Shown here: positions 18,290-29,083 of the stretch, one piece after another
Numbering within the stretch: position 1 is the stretch's first letter
How the letters are laid out: each line of letters opens with the position of its first letter
Assembly (NCBI RefSeq): GCF_001305515.1
Contig: NZ_LJYW01000001.1
Span: 1,117,961 to 1,181,960, forward strand
Length of the DNA: 64,000 bases
Origin: Prosthecodimorpha hirschii
Lineage (GTDB): Bacteria > Pseudomonadota > Alphaproteobacteria > Rhizobiales > Ancalomicrobiaceae
Direction of reading: 5' to 3'
The notes under the pieces: model-generated
What the model was told of the DNA's origin: nothing
Databases searched by the model: none
The model's input: only the letters and a program-made list of their open reading frames with translations
Program-made: the position numbers and the translations under genes

Positions 18290-19957
18290 TCAGAAGCCGA
18301 TGCCGAAGCCACCGCGACGGCCGAGGCCGATGCCGATCGAGATCGGCGGGCCGCTATATTGCGGCTGCGGGGGCGGCGGCGGGGCGGCCGCCGGGGCCGG
18401 GGCGACGCGACGGGCGACCGGCGGCGGCGCAGCCTCCTCGTTGACGCGGCGGACCACGACCTTGCGTGCCGGCGTCGTCTCTTCGGCGCGCGGCGTCTTC
18501 GGCTTCACCACCGTGGTGGTCTTTTCCTTGACCGGCTGGACCTTCGCCTTGGCCGGCTGGGACTGACCGTCGTCGTCGGTCAGCTTGGCGACCACGCCCT
18601 TCTTGCCCTTGGCCGGCGCCTTGCCGTCGGCGCCCGAATCGGTCGGCTGGACATTGGCGACCGGGGGCGGCGCGGCGGTGTTCGTCGTCACGGGCTGCGT
18701 CACGGTCGGAACCGGGGCGAGCGCGACGGGGACCGGAGTGGTGACGGTGGCCGGGGTGGTCAGGGCAACCGGGTTCGGGGTCACGATCGTGGCTGGCGTG
18801 GTGGCCGAGGTCACCGGCGCGACGGACAGGACCGGGCCGGCATCGTTGCGGGTCGCACTCGGCGCCAAGGCGAGTTGCAGGCACGGGCCGGTGGTCACGC
18901 CGACGCGGCTGACGGTGCTGCCGAGCAGCGCCGCGGCAATGCGGTCGTCGTCGCCGCTGCGTTCGATCCCGAAGTCCGGCGCGGCCGATGCGAGCACGAT
19001 GCGCGTGCCGTCGGCGAAGCGTCCGTCGATCGCACCGGACCGATAGCCGTAGTCGGCCAGAACGGCCTGGAGGACGCGCATCCGGTCCGGATCGCTGGTC
19101 GGGCGGCCGTCGGCGGTGGTCTTCGGGGTACGGGTGCAGAAGCGCGCCTCGGTGTCGCCGAGGCCGGCCTGCAGACGCCAGGTCAGCTTGGCCTCGACCG
19201 GAGCCCCCGGCTTCAGCTGGGCCAGCTTGGCCAGGCACACCGCCCCGCCCTGCATGGCGTAGCAGTTCCAGGCGTCGGAGGCGCGCAGGAAGGTGCCGGC
19301 ATTGGCCGGCAGGTCGATCATCACCGCCACGCGGCGGTCATCGGTGGCCGGGCGATGGGTCTCGGAGACGAGGCTGATCTCGCATTCCGCATCCTTGCGG
19401 CAGGCCTGCGCCTGGGTCAGGCGCACGTCGATCATCGGCTCGGAGGCATGCGGCAGGGACGCGGTCGCCGCGCCCGAAACGCTGGCGGCGGCATTGCGCA
19501 CCTCGAGCCCCTGGCCCTCGCGGATCAGGCATTCGCGCGTCGTCAGGCGGCGGGCATCCTCGCGATAGCCCTGGGCGTCGCGCACGCGCCGCAGCGTCTC
19601 GCGCAGGTCGGCGCGCATCATCTCGGCGGTCTTGCCGGCGCCCGGGTCGCGCTCCGCCGCCAGTTCCTGCTCGATGACCTTCTTCTGCAGGTCCTCGGCG
19701 CGGGCGGTGGTGCGGGAAATGAACTGCTCGGCTTCGACCACGAGCCAGTCGCGGTCCTTCATGCAGACCGGCCCGCCCGGCAGCGGCGGCAATTCGGCGA
19801 TCACGATGCGCCCGGCGCCCGCGCCGGCCGATTGCGCGGCTGCAGGTCCGGCGACGAGAGCGGTGCCGGCCAGAAGCGCGGCGGCGAGGGCGCCGTGCCG
19901 GGCGAAGGCCGCGGCCGTGCGGATATCCAACGAGGTCGCGCCCCGGTCGGTGGTCAT
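18290..19957 (-). CDS. Secreted proline-rich protein with peptidoglycan-binding-like segment
   Basis: 555 residues, not recognised as a whole. A long twin-part N-terminus with hydrophobic core (GALAAALLAGTALVAGPAAA) and an AAAQS cleavage region marks it as exported. A helical, charged segment follows (residues about 70-130), then a Cys-containing domain (for example WNCYAMQGGAVCLAKL) and a short stretch resembling a peptidoglycan-binding fold (VLQAVLADYGYRSGAIDGRF). The last 180 residues are low-complexity Pro/Thr/Val/Ala with Lys, ending in a Gly-rich GIGLGRRGGFGIGF tail. AAAGGAGG eight bases upstream fixes the ATG at 19957. A cell-envelope role is inferred. Confidence 0.72.
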   Translation of the reverse strand: MTTDRGATSLDIRTAAAFARHGALAAALLAGTALVAGPAAAQSAGAGAGRIVIAELPPLPGGPVCMKDRDWLVVEAEQFISRTTARAEDLQKKVIEQELAAERDPGAGKTAEMMRADLRETLRRVRDAQGYREDARRLTTRECLIREGQGLEVRNAAASVSGAATASLPHASEPMIDVRLTQAQACRKDAECEISLVSETHRPATDDRRVAVMIDLPANAGTFLRASDAWNCYAMQGGAVCLAKLAQLKPGAPVEAKLTWRLQAGLGDTEARFCTRTPKTTADGRPTSDPDRMRVLQAVLADYGYRSGAIDGRFADGTRIVLASAAPDFGIERSGDDDRIAAALLGSTVSRVGVTTGPCLQLALAPSATRNDAGPVLSVAPVTSATTPATIVTPNPVALTTPATVTTPVPVALAPVPTVTQPVTTNTAAPPPVANVQPTDSGADGKAPAKGKKGVVAKLTDDDGQSQPAKAKVQPVKEKTTTVVKPKTPRAEETTPARKVVVRRVNEEAAPPPVARRVAPAPAAAPPPPPQPQYSGPPISIGIGLGRRGGFGIGF

Positions 19958-20138
19958 GACGATGCCTCCTTTCCGCCGCGCTGCGGTTCGGGCTCCGCTC
20001 GCGCGGTCGCCGCAATCGCTGCGGATACATTCATGATAGTGCTTACTGACCTGAAGCTGAACCCACCCTGAACGAGAGGGTCGAGCCGAAAGGCGGCAAA
20101 GTCGTGGCCGCCGCGCGGCAACCGCCCCGGGAGGTCCG

Positions 20139-20483
20139 ATGATCGCCGTCATATTCGAGGTCTTCCCCGCCGAAGGCCAGCGCCAGCGCTACCTGGAGAT
20201 CGCCGCCGCGCTGCGCGCCGATCTGGAAGCCGCCGACGGCTTCGTGTCGGTCGAGCGGTTCGAAAGCCTGACCACCCCGGGCAAGCTGCTGTCGGTCTCC
20301 TTCTGGCGCGACGAGGCCGCGGTGGCCGCCTGGCGCTGCCGCGACCGGCATCGCTCGGCGCAGGCGGCCGGGCGCAGCGGCATATTCTCCGGATACCGCC
20401 TGCGGGTGGCGGCGGTGCTGCGCGACTACGGCATGGACGAACGGGCGGAAGCGCCCGCCGACAGCTTGGTGGCGCTCGGATGA
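20139..20483 (+). CDS. Antibiotic biosynthesis monooxygenase (ABM) domain protein
   Basis: 114 residues forming a single ferredoxin-like ABM domain: MIAVIFEVFPAEGQRQRYLE, then FVSVERFESLTTPGKLLSVS and FWRDEAAVAAWRCRDRHR. Members include cofactor-independent monooxygenases and many proteins of unknown substrate; despite the family name there is no antibiotic cluster here. GGGAGGT lies just before the ATG. It is divergent from the secreted protein gene and about 190 bases before the DMT transporter gene. Its substrate is unknown. Confidence 0.8.
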   Translation: MIAVIFEVFPAEGQRQRYLEIAAALRADLEAADGFVSVERFESLTTPGKLLSVSFWRDEAAVAAWRCRDRHRSAQAAGRSGIFSGYRLRVAAVLRDYGMDERAEAPADSLVALG

Positions 20484-20675
20484 GCGCGGGCGCTCGGATG
20501 ACCGTCGGAACGGCAGCACGATTGCCCAATGCATAGCCACATCCCGCGCCGGGGCGTTGCCGAGCCGGGTCCGGGCGTCTAGATCAGAGATCATCGGTCA
20601 TTGTGCCGAGCCGCGATCCCATGCCCTGCCGCACCGGCGGGGCCGCCCTCCCCCGCCCCCTCGACCGGACCCGCC

Positions 20676-21602
20676 ATGCCCGCCGCCCCGCGCGACAATG
20701 CTCGCGGCATCCTGGCCATGAATGCCGCCTCGGTGGCCTTCATCGTCGGTGATTCGATCGTGAAGGCCGTCTCGACGGCGATGCCGCTCGGCCAGATCAT
20801 GGTCCTGCGCGGCGCCGTGGCGAGCGCCCTGCTGGTCGCCCTGTGCCTATGGACCGGCGCCTTCGCGGCCTGGCGGACGCTGTTCCACCCGACCCTCGGC
20901 TACCGGCTGGTCGGCGAGATCGGCGCCACGCTGCTCTATGTGACCGCGCTGATGTACATGCCGCTCGGCAATGCGACCGCCATCTTCCAGGTGACCCCGC
21001 TCGCGATCACGGCGGCGGCCGCGCTGTTCCTGGGCGAGACGGTCGGCTGGCGGCGCTGGACGGCGATCCTGGTCGGCTTCGGCGGCGTGCTGATCATCAT
21101 CCGGCCGGGCTTTGCGGGTTTCGACCGCTCCGCCTTCCTGGTGCTCGGCGCCGTCTTCTTCGTCGTGCTGCGCGATCTGGCCACCTCGCAGATGCCGGCC
21201 GGCGTGCCGACCCCGCTGGCGGTGCTCAACACCGCCTCGGCCGTAATGATCACCGGCTTCGTGCTGATCCCCTTCGAGGGCATCTTCTCGCGCTACACGG
21301 AATGGCAGCCGGTGTCCGATCGCCATGCCGGGCTGCTCGCCCTGGCCGGCTGCGTGCTGGTGCTCGGCTACATGCTGCTGACCTTCGCCATGCGGGTCGG
21401 CGACATGTCGGTGGTCGCGCCGTTCCGCTATGCGCTGCTGATCTGGTCCTTCCTCGCCGGCCTCATTTTCTTCGGCGACGTGCCCGACCGCTGGACCCTG
21501 CTCGGCGCCGCGATCGTGGTCATGACCGGCATCTACAGCTTCCAGCGCGAGCGCCTGCGCGCGCGTGCCCAGCGCGCCGCCGCCTCCGGGCCCGTCCCGT
21601 GA
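20676..21602 (+). CDS. DMT superfamily transporter (EamA)
   Basis: Inner-membrane protein of 308 residues with ten predicted helices in two EamA halves. The first half opens ILAMNAASVAFIVGDSIVKA, and the conserved end of the first repeat is ALFLGETVGWRRWTAILVGF, with the second-half counterpart LIFFGDVPDRWTLLGAAIV. By family it exports or takes up metabolites such as amino acids or S-adenosylmethionine; the substrate is unknown. I took the ATG at 20676 because the upstream in-frame opening is Pro-rich coding shadow. Its stop overlaps the GTG of the next gene (GTGA), so the two transporter genes are translationally coupled. Confidence 0.88.
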   Translation: MPAAPRDNARGILAMNAASVAFIVGDSIVKAVSTAMPLGQIMVLRGAVASALLVALCLWTGAFAAWRTLFHPTLGYRLVGEIGATLLYVTALMYMPLGNATAIFQVTPLAITAAAALFLGETVGWRRWTAILVGFGGVLIIIRPGFAGFDRSAFLVLGAVFFVVLRDLATSQMPAGVPTPLAVLNTASAVMITGFVLIPFEGIFSRYTEWQPVSDRHAGLLALAGCVLVLGYMLLTFAMRVGDMSVVAPFRYALLIWSFLAGLIFFGDVPDRWTLLGAAIVVMTGIYSFQRERLRARAQRAAASGPVP

Positions 21603-22813
21603 GCGCGCCCCCGCCCCACGCTCCCGGCCCCGCGGACGCCAGGCCCGTGCCGCCGCCGATCGTCGTGCTGATCGCGGTCTCGGCGCTCAATCCGCTCGCG
21701 CTCAACATGCTGGTGCCGTCCATGCCCGGCCTGGAGCGGGCTTTCGCCACCAGCTATGCGACGGTGCAGCTGTCGCTCTCGCTCTATCTGATCGCCGTCG
21801 CCCTCGCCCAGCTCATCCTCGGGCCGCTCTCCGACCGGCATGGACGGCGGCCGGTCATGCTGGCCGGGATGGCGCTGTTCCTGGTCGGCACGGCGGCCTG
21901 CCTGCTGGCGCCGACCATCGAGGCCTTCATCCTCGGCCGCGTCGTGCAGGGCGTCGGCAGTTGCGCCGGGCTGGTGCTCTCGCGCGCGATCGTGCGCGAT
22001 GTCTATGAGCGCGACCGCGCCGCCAGCATGATCGGCTTCGTCACCATGGGGATGGCCGTCGCTCCGACCCTCGGACCGGCGCTCGGCGGTGCGCTCGACG
22101 AGCAGTTCGGCTGGCGCGCCCCCTTCCTGCTGCTCTTCGCCGTCGGCGTCGCCGTGCTCGCCGGCACCTGGGCGACCCTCAACGAGACGCGGCGGCCGGG
22201 TCAGTCCGAAGGCGGGCTCGCCGGCCATCTCGGCGCCTTCGCGGTGCTGGCCCGCTCGCGCGACTTCGTCGCCTTCGCGGTCTCCTCGATGCTCGTCTCG
22301 GGCGTGTTCTTCGCCTTTCTGGGCGGCATTCCCTATGTGATGCAAAAGCTGCTCGGTGCGGGCGCGCGCGAGACCGGGCTCTATCTGATGTGGCTCGCCG
22401 CCGGCTACATCCTCGGCAACTTCCTGTCCGGCCGCTACGCCACCCGGTTCGGCGTGATCCGGATGATGGCGGTCGGCAACGTGATCGGGCTCGGCGCCGT
22501 GACGGGGGCCCTCCTGCTGCATCTGGCCGGCTACCACCACCCGGTCGCGATCTTCGCGCCGATGACCTGGCTCGGCATCGGCAACGGCATCGCCCTGCCG
22601 TCGACCATCGCGGGCGCCGTCAGCATCCGTCCCGACCTCGCCGGCGCGGCCTCGGGACTGACCGGGACCCTTCAGATCGGCTTCGGAGCCCTGGTCACCG
22701 TGTTCATGGGCGCACTGCTCGGCGACAGCGCCCTGCCGCTCTTTCTGACCATGGCGACGCTCGCCGCCGGCGGGCTGGTGGCCGGTCTCGCCGCCCGGGC
22801 GGCGGTGCGCTGA
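21599..22813 (+). CDS. Bcr/CflA-type multidrug MFS transporter
   Basis: 404 residues with twelve predicted membrane helices. The MFS signature between TM2 and TM3 is GPLSDRHGRRPVML, and motif C-like GFVTMGMAVAPTLGPALGGA in TM5 marks a drug/proton antiporter of the 12-TM DHA1 family. ALNPLALNMLVPSMPGL in TM1 matches Bcr/CflA. The GTG start at 21599 overlaps the stop of the DMT gene. A short Pro-rich N-terminal tail of about 20 residues precedes TM1. Likely exports drug-like or amino-acid-derived compounds; the actual substrate is not predictable. Confidence 0.9.
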   Translation: MSAPPPHAPGPADARPVPPPIVVLIAVSALNPLALNMLVPSMPGLERAFATSYATVQLSLSLYLIAVALAQLILGPLSDRHGRRPVMLAGMALFLVGTAACLLAPTIEAFILGRVVQGVGSCAGLVLSRAIVRDVYERDRAASMIGFVTMGMAVAPTLGPALGGALDEQFGWRAPFLLLFAVGVAVLAGTWATLNETRRPGQSEGGLAGHLGAFAVLARSRDFVAFAVSSMLVSGVFFAFLGGIPYVMQKLLGAGARETGLYLMWLAAGYILGNFLSGRYATRFGVIRMMAVGNVIGLGAVTGALLLHLAGYHHPVAIFAPMTWLGIGNGIALPSTIAGAVSIRPDLAGAASGLTGTLQIGFGALVTVFMGALLGDSALPLFLTMATLAAGGLVAGLAARAAVR

Positions 22814-23001
22814 GGCCGCAGGCCGGGCTATCATCCGGGCCTCACTCAGCCGAATACCGCATCGGGAAAGCGGCGAGGATGACCCGATCCTGACCGCGGC
22901 GGAACGAAGGCCCGGACCCTCTTGACGCGTGCAGGGCGCATAGCCTTTATGCAAATGCGGAAACGCTCGGCGCCAAGACCTTTCCAGGACAAAGAGGGCC
23001 C

Positions 23002-23556
23002 ATGACCGGATTGCTGCGCATCAGCGCGCTCATCGATGGCTTCAACACCTTCATCGGCCGGTTCGTGTCCTGGCTGATTCTTCTGGCGGTGGTGGTCAGT
23101 GCCGGCAATGCGATCATTCGCAAGACCTTGAATACCAGTTCCAACGCCTGGCTCGAACTGCAATGGTACCTGTTCGGCACCGTGTTCCTGCTCGGCGCGG
23201 CCTGGACGCTGCTGCGACGCGAACACATCCGCATCGACATTCTCTCAAGCCAGTTGCCGAAGACCTTGCGCCACTGGATCGAGCTGCTCGGGCATTTCGT
23301 ATTCCTGATGCCCTTCTGCCTGCTGATGATCTACGAATCCCTGCCCTTCTTCCTCACCTCCTTCCGGCTGCAGGAAGTCTCCTTCAATGCCGGCGGCCTG
23401 ATCGTCTGGCCGGCGAAACTGATGGTGCTTTTGAGCTTCGCCCTCCTGGCGCTCCAGGGCATCTCCGAGATCATCAAGCATGTCGCCATGATGCAGGGCC
23501 TCCGGCCCGAGCCCGAGACGGGCGGCTCGCACGGTACCGCCTCGCACGAATCGTGA
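23002..23556 (+). CDS. TRAP transporter small permease (DctQ type)
   Basis: 184 residues with four predicted membrane helices; the pattern NAWLELQWYLFGTVFLLGAA and TLLRREHIRIDI is typical of the Q subunit of TRAP transporters. It pairs with the large M subunit 80 bases downstream to form a sodium-coupled secondary transporter fed by a periplasmic binding protein. The ATG follows AAAGAGGG. The binding protein gene is not upstream but at 26826 on the other strand, behind a glutamine amidotransferase gene. The subtype resembles the 2-oxoacid (Tak) systems. Confidence 0.9.
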   Translation: MTGLLRISALIDGFNTFIGRFVSWLILLAVVVSAGNAIIRKTLNTSSNAWLELQWYLFGTVFLLGAAWTLLRREHIRIDILSSQLPKTLRHWIELLGHFVFLMPFCLLMIYESLPFFLTSFRLQEVSFNAGGLIVWPAKLMVLLSFALLALQGISEIIKHVAMMQGLRPEPETGGSHGTASHES

Positions 23557-23635
23557 GCCGCGGCCCGACGATCGATCAGCTCCACCCAAAGACGGAAGGG
23601 TCGGCGAACGGCCGGCGCGCGGGAGGACGACCCCG

Positions 23636-25783
23636 ATGACAGAATTCCTTATCCACAACATCGCACCGATCATGTTCCTCAGCCTGATCGTGTTCCTGTT
23701 GCTGGGTTACCCGGTCGCCTTCAGCCTCGCGGCGCTCGGCCTCGCCTATGGCTGGGTCGGCATCGAGCTGGGCCTGCTCTCGTCGAACCTGTTCCAGGCC
23801 CTGCCGGAGCGCGTCTTCGGCGTGATGGCCAACGACACGCTGCTGGCCATTCCCTTCTTCACCTTCATGGGCCTGATCCTCGAGCGATCCGGCATGGCCG
23901 AGAAGCTGCTCGACACGGTCGGCAAGCTGTTCGGACCGATCCGCGGCGGCGTCGCCTATGCGGTGATCTTCGTCGGCGCCCTGCTCGCCGCCACGACCGG
24001 CGTGGTCGCCGCCTCGGTCATCGCCATGGGGCTGATCTCGCTGCCGATCATGCTGCGTTACGGCTACGACCGGCGCCTCGCCGCCGGCACCATCGCGGCC
24101 TCCGGCACGCTGGCCCAGATCATTCCGCCGAGCCTGGTGCTGATCGTGCTGGCCGACCAGCTCGGCCGCTCGGTCGGCGACATGTATCTCGGCGCCTTCG
24201 TGCCCGGCATCGTTTTGACGTTCTTCTACATGGCCTACGTGATGGTCATGACCATCGTCTACCCGAAGAGCGCGCCGGCCCTGCCGCCGGAAGCCCGCTC
24301 CTTCGGCGACGGCGCACCCTACGACAAGGTCATGAAGGCCTCCGTCCTGCCGCTCGCGCTGGTCATCTGGGGCATGATCCTGCTGTTCGATCCGGAAACC
24401 GGCATCGCACTGTTCGAACGCTACCTGCCGATGGTCAGCGCGCTCGCCAAGCAGTGGGCGCTGCAGGATCCCTGGCTGTCGACGCTGAAGATCGGCAGCC
24501 TGGTCGTCGTCTACGCGATCTATGTCGGTCTCCTGCGCTTCCTCCCGGCCGTCCTCGGCAAGGTGCTCGGTCTCGTCCTGATGCTGGCCGGCGCGGCGGT
24601 GCTACTGGTCTTCGCCGGCGGCCAGATCGTCACCGCCCTCAAGGCGATCGACTTCGCCAGCCCGGTGACCGCAGTCGGCGCCTCGATCGTGCTCGCCGTC
24701 GTGCGCAGCTGGTTCGATCTGCTCGCCGGCGGGGCGCTGATCGCCGCCGGCTTCGCGATGCTGGCAAGCCCGTCCCGGCCGGTCGCTTCGGCCGTGCACG
24801 GCGTCGTCGCCGACCTGCTGCCGCCGCTGATCCTGATCTTCCTGGTGCTCGGCACCATCTTCCGCGGCATCGCCACGCCCACCGAAGGCGGCGCGATGGG
24901 AGCCGCCGGCGCCATCATCCTGGCGGTGATCAACCGCAAGCTCAATTTCGACCTTGTCCGCCAGGCGGGCGAATCGACCGCCAAGCTGTCCGCCTTCGTG
25001 GTCTTCATCCTGATCGGCGCGCGCGTCTTCTCGCTGACCTTCTACGGCGTCAGCGGCCATGTCTGGGTCGAGGAGATCCTGAAGGAGACGGCCGGCGGCA
25101 TGTACGGCTTCCTGATCATCGTCAACGCGATGGTCTTCTTCCTGGCCTTCTTCCTCGACTTCTTCGAACTGGCCTTCATCGCCGTGCCGCTGCTGGTCAA
25201 GGCGGCCGAGACCATCTTCGCGACGGATCCATCCGCGATCGCCATCGCCAACGAGATGGGCTTCAACGTCATCAACGGGAAGGTCGCCGATGTCGGACCC
25301 TTCATGATCTGGTTCGGCGTCCTCCTGGGCGTCAACATGCAGACCAGCTTCATGCATCCGCCGTTCGGTTTCGCGTTGTTCTATCTGCGCTCGGTCGCGC
25401 CGTCGAAACCCTACAAGGACACGGTCACCGGCCGGATGATGGACCCGGTCACCACGGGCCAGATCTACTACGGTGCCATTCCGTATGTTCTGATCCAGGT
25501 CGTCATGATCGCCGTGGTCATGCTCTTCCCGATCACGGTCATGTGGTACAATGACACCTCCAAGAAGATCGATCCGACCAAGTTCGAGATCAAGCTGGAA
25601 GGCACCATCGGCGGCGTCCCCAGCCTCGGCGGCACCGATCTGAGCGCACCGCCGCTCGGTCTCGGCGGCCCGCCTCCGGGTCTTGGCGGCACGCCTCCGG
25701 GCCTCGGCGGCGGCACGGCACCGGCCTCCCCGCCCGATCTGTCGCAGCCCCCGGATCTGTCGCAGCCGCCCAAGATCCAGTGA
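23636..25783 (+). CDS. TRAP transporter large permease (DctM type) with a Gly/Pro-rich tail
   Basis: 715 residues, much longer than the usual 430 of DctM proteins. The N-terminal half has the typical pattern (FMGLILERSGMAEKLLDTVG, ATTGVVAASVIAMGLISLP), then an insertion of extra membrane helices, followed by the second half containing TPTEGGAMGAAGAI and FLDFFELAFIAVPLL. The large-insert form fits the TakP-type 2-oxoacid transporters. The last 60 residues after the final helix are a soluble low-complexity tail with repeats of PPxGLGG and PPDLSQ, which is unusual. GGGAGGAC precedes the ATG. A hairpin terminator follows the stop. Confidence 0.92.
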   Translation: MTEFLIHNIAPIMFLSLIVFLLLGYPVAFSLAALGLAYGWVGIELGLLSSNLFQALPERVFGVMANDTLLAIPFFTFMGLILERSGMAEKLLDTVGKLFGPIRGGVAYAVIFVGALLAATTGVVAASVIAMGLISLPIMLRYGYDRRLAAGTIAASGTLAQIIPPSLVLIVLADQLGRSVGDMYLGAFVPGIVLTFFYMAYVMVMTIVYPKSAPALPPEARSFGDGAPYDKVMKASVLPLALVIWGMILLFDPETGIALFERYLPMVSALAKQWALQDPWLSTLKIGSLVVVYAIYVGLLRFLPAVLGKVLGLVLMLAGAAVLLVFAGGQIVTALKAIDFASPVTAVGASIVLAVVRSWFDLLAGGALIAAGFAMLASPSRPVASAVHGVVADLLPPLILIFLVLGTIFRGIATPTEGGAMGAAGAIILAVINRKLNFDLVRQAGESTAKLSAFVVFILIGARVFSLTFYGVSGHVWVEEILKETAGGMYGFLIIVNAMVFFLAFFLDFFELAFIAVPLLVKAAETIFATDPSAIAIANEMGFNVINGKVADVGPFMIWFGVLLGVNMQTSFMHPPFGFALFYLRSVAPSKPYKDTVTGRMMDPVTTGQIYYGAIPYVLIQVVMIAVVMLFPITVMWYNDTSKKIDPTKFEIKLEGTIGGVPSLGGTDLSAPPLGLGGPPPGLGGTPPGLGGGTAPASPPDLSQPPDLSQPPKIQ

Positions 25784-25817
25784 TCGCCGCGGTCGCATCC
25801 GACCGCCCGCCCCTCTC

Positions 25818-25841
25818 GAAAGCCGCCCCCGGGCGGCTTTC
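25818..25841 (+). terminator. Terminator of the TRAP permease genes
   Basis: Inverted repeat GAAAGCCGCC/GGCGGCTTTC (25818-25827 and 25832-25841) with a C-rich tetraloop, then GTCGTTTTCG. It lies 35 bases after the stop of the large permease. Confidence 0.8.
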
Positions 25842-25938
25842 GTCGTTTTCGCGGCGCGTTCAAGCTTCGTTCAACGACAGCCGCGCAGAATCGGCGTATC
25901 TGCCAATGCCTGCCCACCCCCCACCGAGGTTCCGCCGC

Positions 25939-26736
25939 ATGTGTCGCTGGGTCGCCTATTCGGGTCAGCCCATCTTTCTCGGCCAGCTGGTCGCCGATCC
26001 CGAGCACTCTCTGATCCACCAGAGCCGCAACGCCGAGGAGGCCAAGGTCGGCATCAACGGCGACGGCTTCGGCCTCGGCTGGTACGGCGAGCGCGACGAA
26101 CCCGGCCTCTATCGCGAGACCCTGCCGGCCTGGTCGGACGACAATCTGCGCCATATCGCCCGCCAGGTCCGCTCCCGCCTGTTCTTCGCCCATGTCCGCG
26201 CGTCGACCGGCACGGCGACCAGCCGTGCCAACTGCCACCCCTTCGCCCATGGCCGCTGGCTGTTCATGCATAACGGCCAGATTGGCGGCTGGAGCCGGCT
26301 GCGGCGGGCCGTCGAGGCGCGGATACCCGACGCGCTCTACGCCTGCCGGACCGGTACGACCGATTCGGAAGCCATGTTCCTGATGACGCTCGGCCAGGGC
26401 GGCGAGACCGATCCGGTCGGCGCCATGACCGGAACGCTCAGCGCGCTGCGGGCCCTGATGGTGGACGCCGGCATCGACGAGCCGCTGCGCGTCACGGCGG
26501 CGCTGTCCGACGGCAGCCGGCTCTACGCCTTCCGCTATGCCTCCGACGGCCGGCCGCCGTCGCTCTACTGGCGCCAGACGGCGAGCGCGATCGAGATCGT
26601 CTCCGAACCGGTCGACCGGCATCGGGACGAATGGCATGCGGTGCCGGACCGCTCCGCGCTGGTCTGCTGCGCGCGCTGCGCCTGCGAGGTCGTGCCGCTG
26701 GCCGTCGAAGAACCGGCCCGCGCCGAGGCCGCCTGA
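25939..26736 (+). CDS. Class II glutamine amidotransferase (YafJ-like)
   Basis: 265 residues. The Ntn-hydrolase nucleophile is Cys2, exposed after removal of Met1 (MCRWVAYSG), which fixes the start at 25939 despite a longer open frame. The domain continues with HSLIHQSRNAEEAK, GINGDGFGLGWYG, and RSRLFFAHVRASTGT, then NCHPFAHGRWLFMHNGQIGG carrying the glutamine-binding Asn and Gly. It has no second synthetase domain, so its ammonia acceptor is unknown; stand-alone members include YafJ and the EgtC-like amidohydrolases. It lies between the TRAP permease and binding-protein genes, with no evident functional link. Confidence 0.87.
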   Translation: MCRWVAYSGQPIFLGQLVADPEHSLIHQSRNAEEAKVGINGDGFGLGWYGERDEPGLYRETLPAWSDDNLRHIARQVRSRLFFAHVRASTGTATSRANCHPFAHGRWLFMHNGQIGGWSRLRRAVEARIPDALYACRTGTTDSEAMFLMTLGQGGETDPVGAMTGTLSALRALMVDAGIDEPLRVTAALSDGSRLYAFRYASDGRPPSLYWRQTASAIEIVSEPVDRHRDEWHAVPDRSALVCCARCACEVVPLAVEEPARAEAA

Positions 26737-26743
26737 GGATACG

Positions 26744-26776
26744 AAAAAGGCGGCGCCGGGCATCCCCGCGCCGCCT
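26744..26776 (-). terminator. Terminator of the TRAP binding-protein gene
   Basis: Read leftwards: stem AGGCGGCGC (26768-26776 complement) and GCGCCGCCT with an eleven-base loop, ending in TTTTTCG (26743-26748). It is about 50 bases after the stop of the gene at 26826 and also separates the convergent amidotransferase gene. Confidence 0.85.
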
Positions 26777-26825
26777 CGTCGCAAGGCCGGCCGGATCGAA
26801 ACCCGGCCGGGAAACCACCAGAGGA

Positions 26826-27995
<1,170 letters not shown>

Positions 27996-28225
27996 TTAGA
28001 CAAGATGCAGGGCAGCCATGCAAGAGAAATTGACACCGAAAGACAGATCGCGCCGCGCGCACAGAATCCACCGTTACTGGAGCGCTTGCTCGCGTTTGGC
28101 ACAAGTCGCGGCGCCGACTGTCACAGAATTCGGCGATTTCCAAGCCATCTGCGCCTGACGCAGGACAGCATGGCGTCATCGCCGCTTGCCAGCCGGGCGT
28201 TCCGGTATCTTGCCGGGCTCCGTGC

Positions 28226-28861
28226 CTATGGCTGGACGGGATCGTGCGCCGCGATCCAATCTTCCGCAGCGGCAAGATCCTCGGGCGTGTTGACGTTGAA
28301 GAACGGGTCGAGACCGCCTTCCAGCGGGCCAAAGGCGACGTGCCTCACCGGATGGCGTTCGATCCAGGCCATCACCTTGCGGGCCGCACCGCCGACCAGC
28401 GCCTCTTCCAGGGCATCGGCCAGGCTGATCGGGAACAGCGCACAGACCTGATGGGTGCCGGTCGCCGTCACCGGCACCGCAATGCCGTCCGGATCCGCCC
28501 CGTCGAGGCTTGCCGCAAGACGGGCGACGAGATCGAGCGGCAGGAACGGCGTATCGGCGGCTGCGGTGGCGACATGACGGGCGCCGGGACGGTGCGTCTC
28601 CGCCCAGCGCATGCCGGCCAGCAGCCCGGCGAGCGGACCGGGATGGCCGGCCACCGGATCGGCGGCCACCGGCAGGCCGAAGGCCTCGAACCGCGCCGGA
28701 TCGCCATTGGCATTGAGCACGAGCGCGCCGACCTGGGGGGCGAAGCGCTCGATCACCCGATCGAGCAGGTGCCGTCCGCCGAGCGCGATCAACGCCTTGT
28801 CGCCGCCCCCCATGCGGCGGCCGAGCCCGCCGGAGAGAACGACCCCCACGATTTCGCTCAT
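28226..28861 (-). CDS. mobA: Molybdenum cofactor guanylyltransferase MobA
   Basis: Transfers GMP to molybdopterin to give the guanine dinucleotide cofactor. 211 residues. The nucleotide-binding loop reads LSGGLGRRMGGGDKAL at the N-terminus, the metal-binding Asp is in ATAAADTPFLPLDLV, and the closing FNVNTPEDLAAAE is typical. The start ATG at 28861 follows AGGAAAA. Together with moaA it shows that the organism makes molybdopterin enzymes. It is downstream of the amino-acid ABC permease genes with about 220 bases between, so it may be separately transcribed. Confidence 0.93.
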   Translation of the reverse strand: MSEIVGVVLSGGLGRRMGGGDKALIALGGRHLLDRVIERFAPQVGALVLNANGDPARFEAFGLPVAADPVAGHPGPLAGLLAGMRWAETHRPGARHVATAAADTPFLPLDLVARLAASLDGADPDGIAVPVTATGTHQVCALFPISLADALEEALVGGAARKVMAWIERHPVRHVAFGPLEGGLDPFFNVNTPEDLAAAEDWIAAHDPVQP

Positions 28862-29083
28862 GCGGCTTTTCCTGTCGATGGCCGGCCGGCCCGCTCGATG
28901 CCGAGGGCCCGCCCTCGGGGCTGCCGGCGTATCCGGGGACCGAACCGGCGCCATTCTATCATGGGCACCGGAAGGACGAGACATCGACGCGGCAACCGTC
29001 GCCGGTCACGGGAGGAGGGCCAAGGAAGGACGGCAGCGGGATAACGGCCACGGGATGACGGCCGCGGCTCGCCGCCGGCATCC

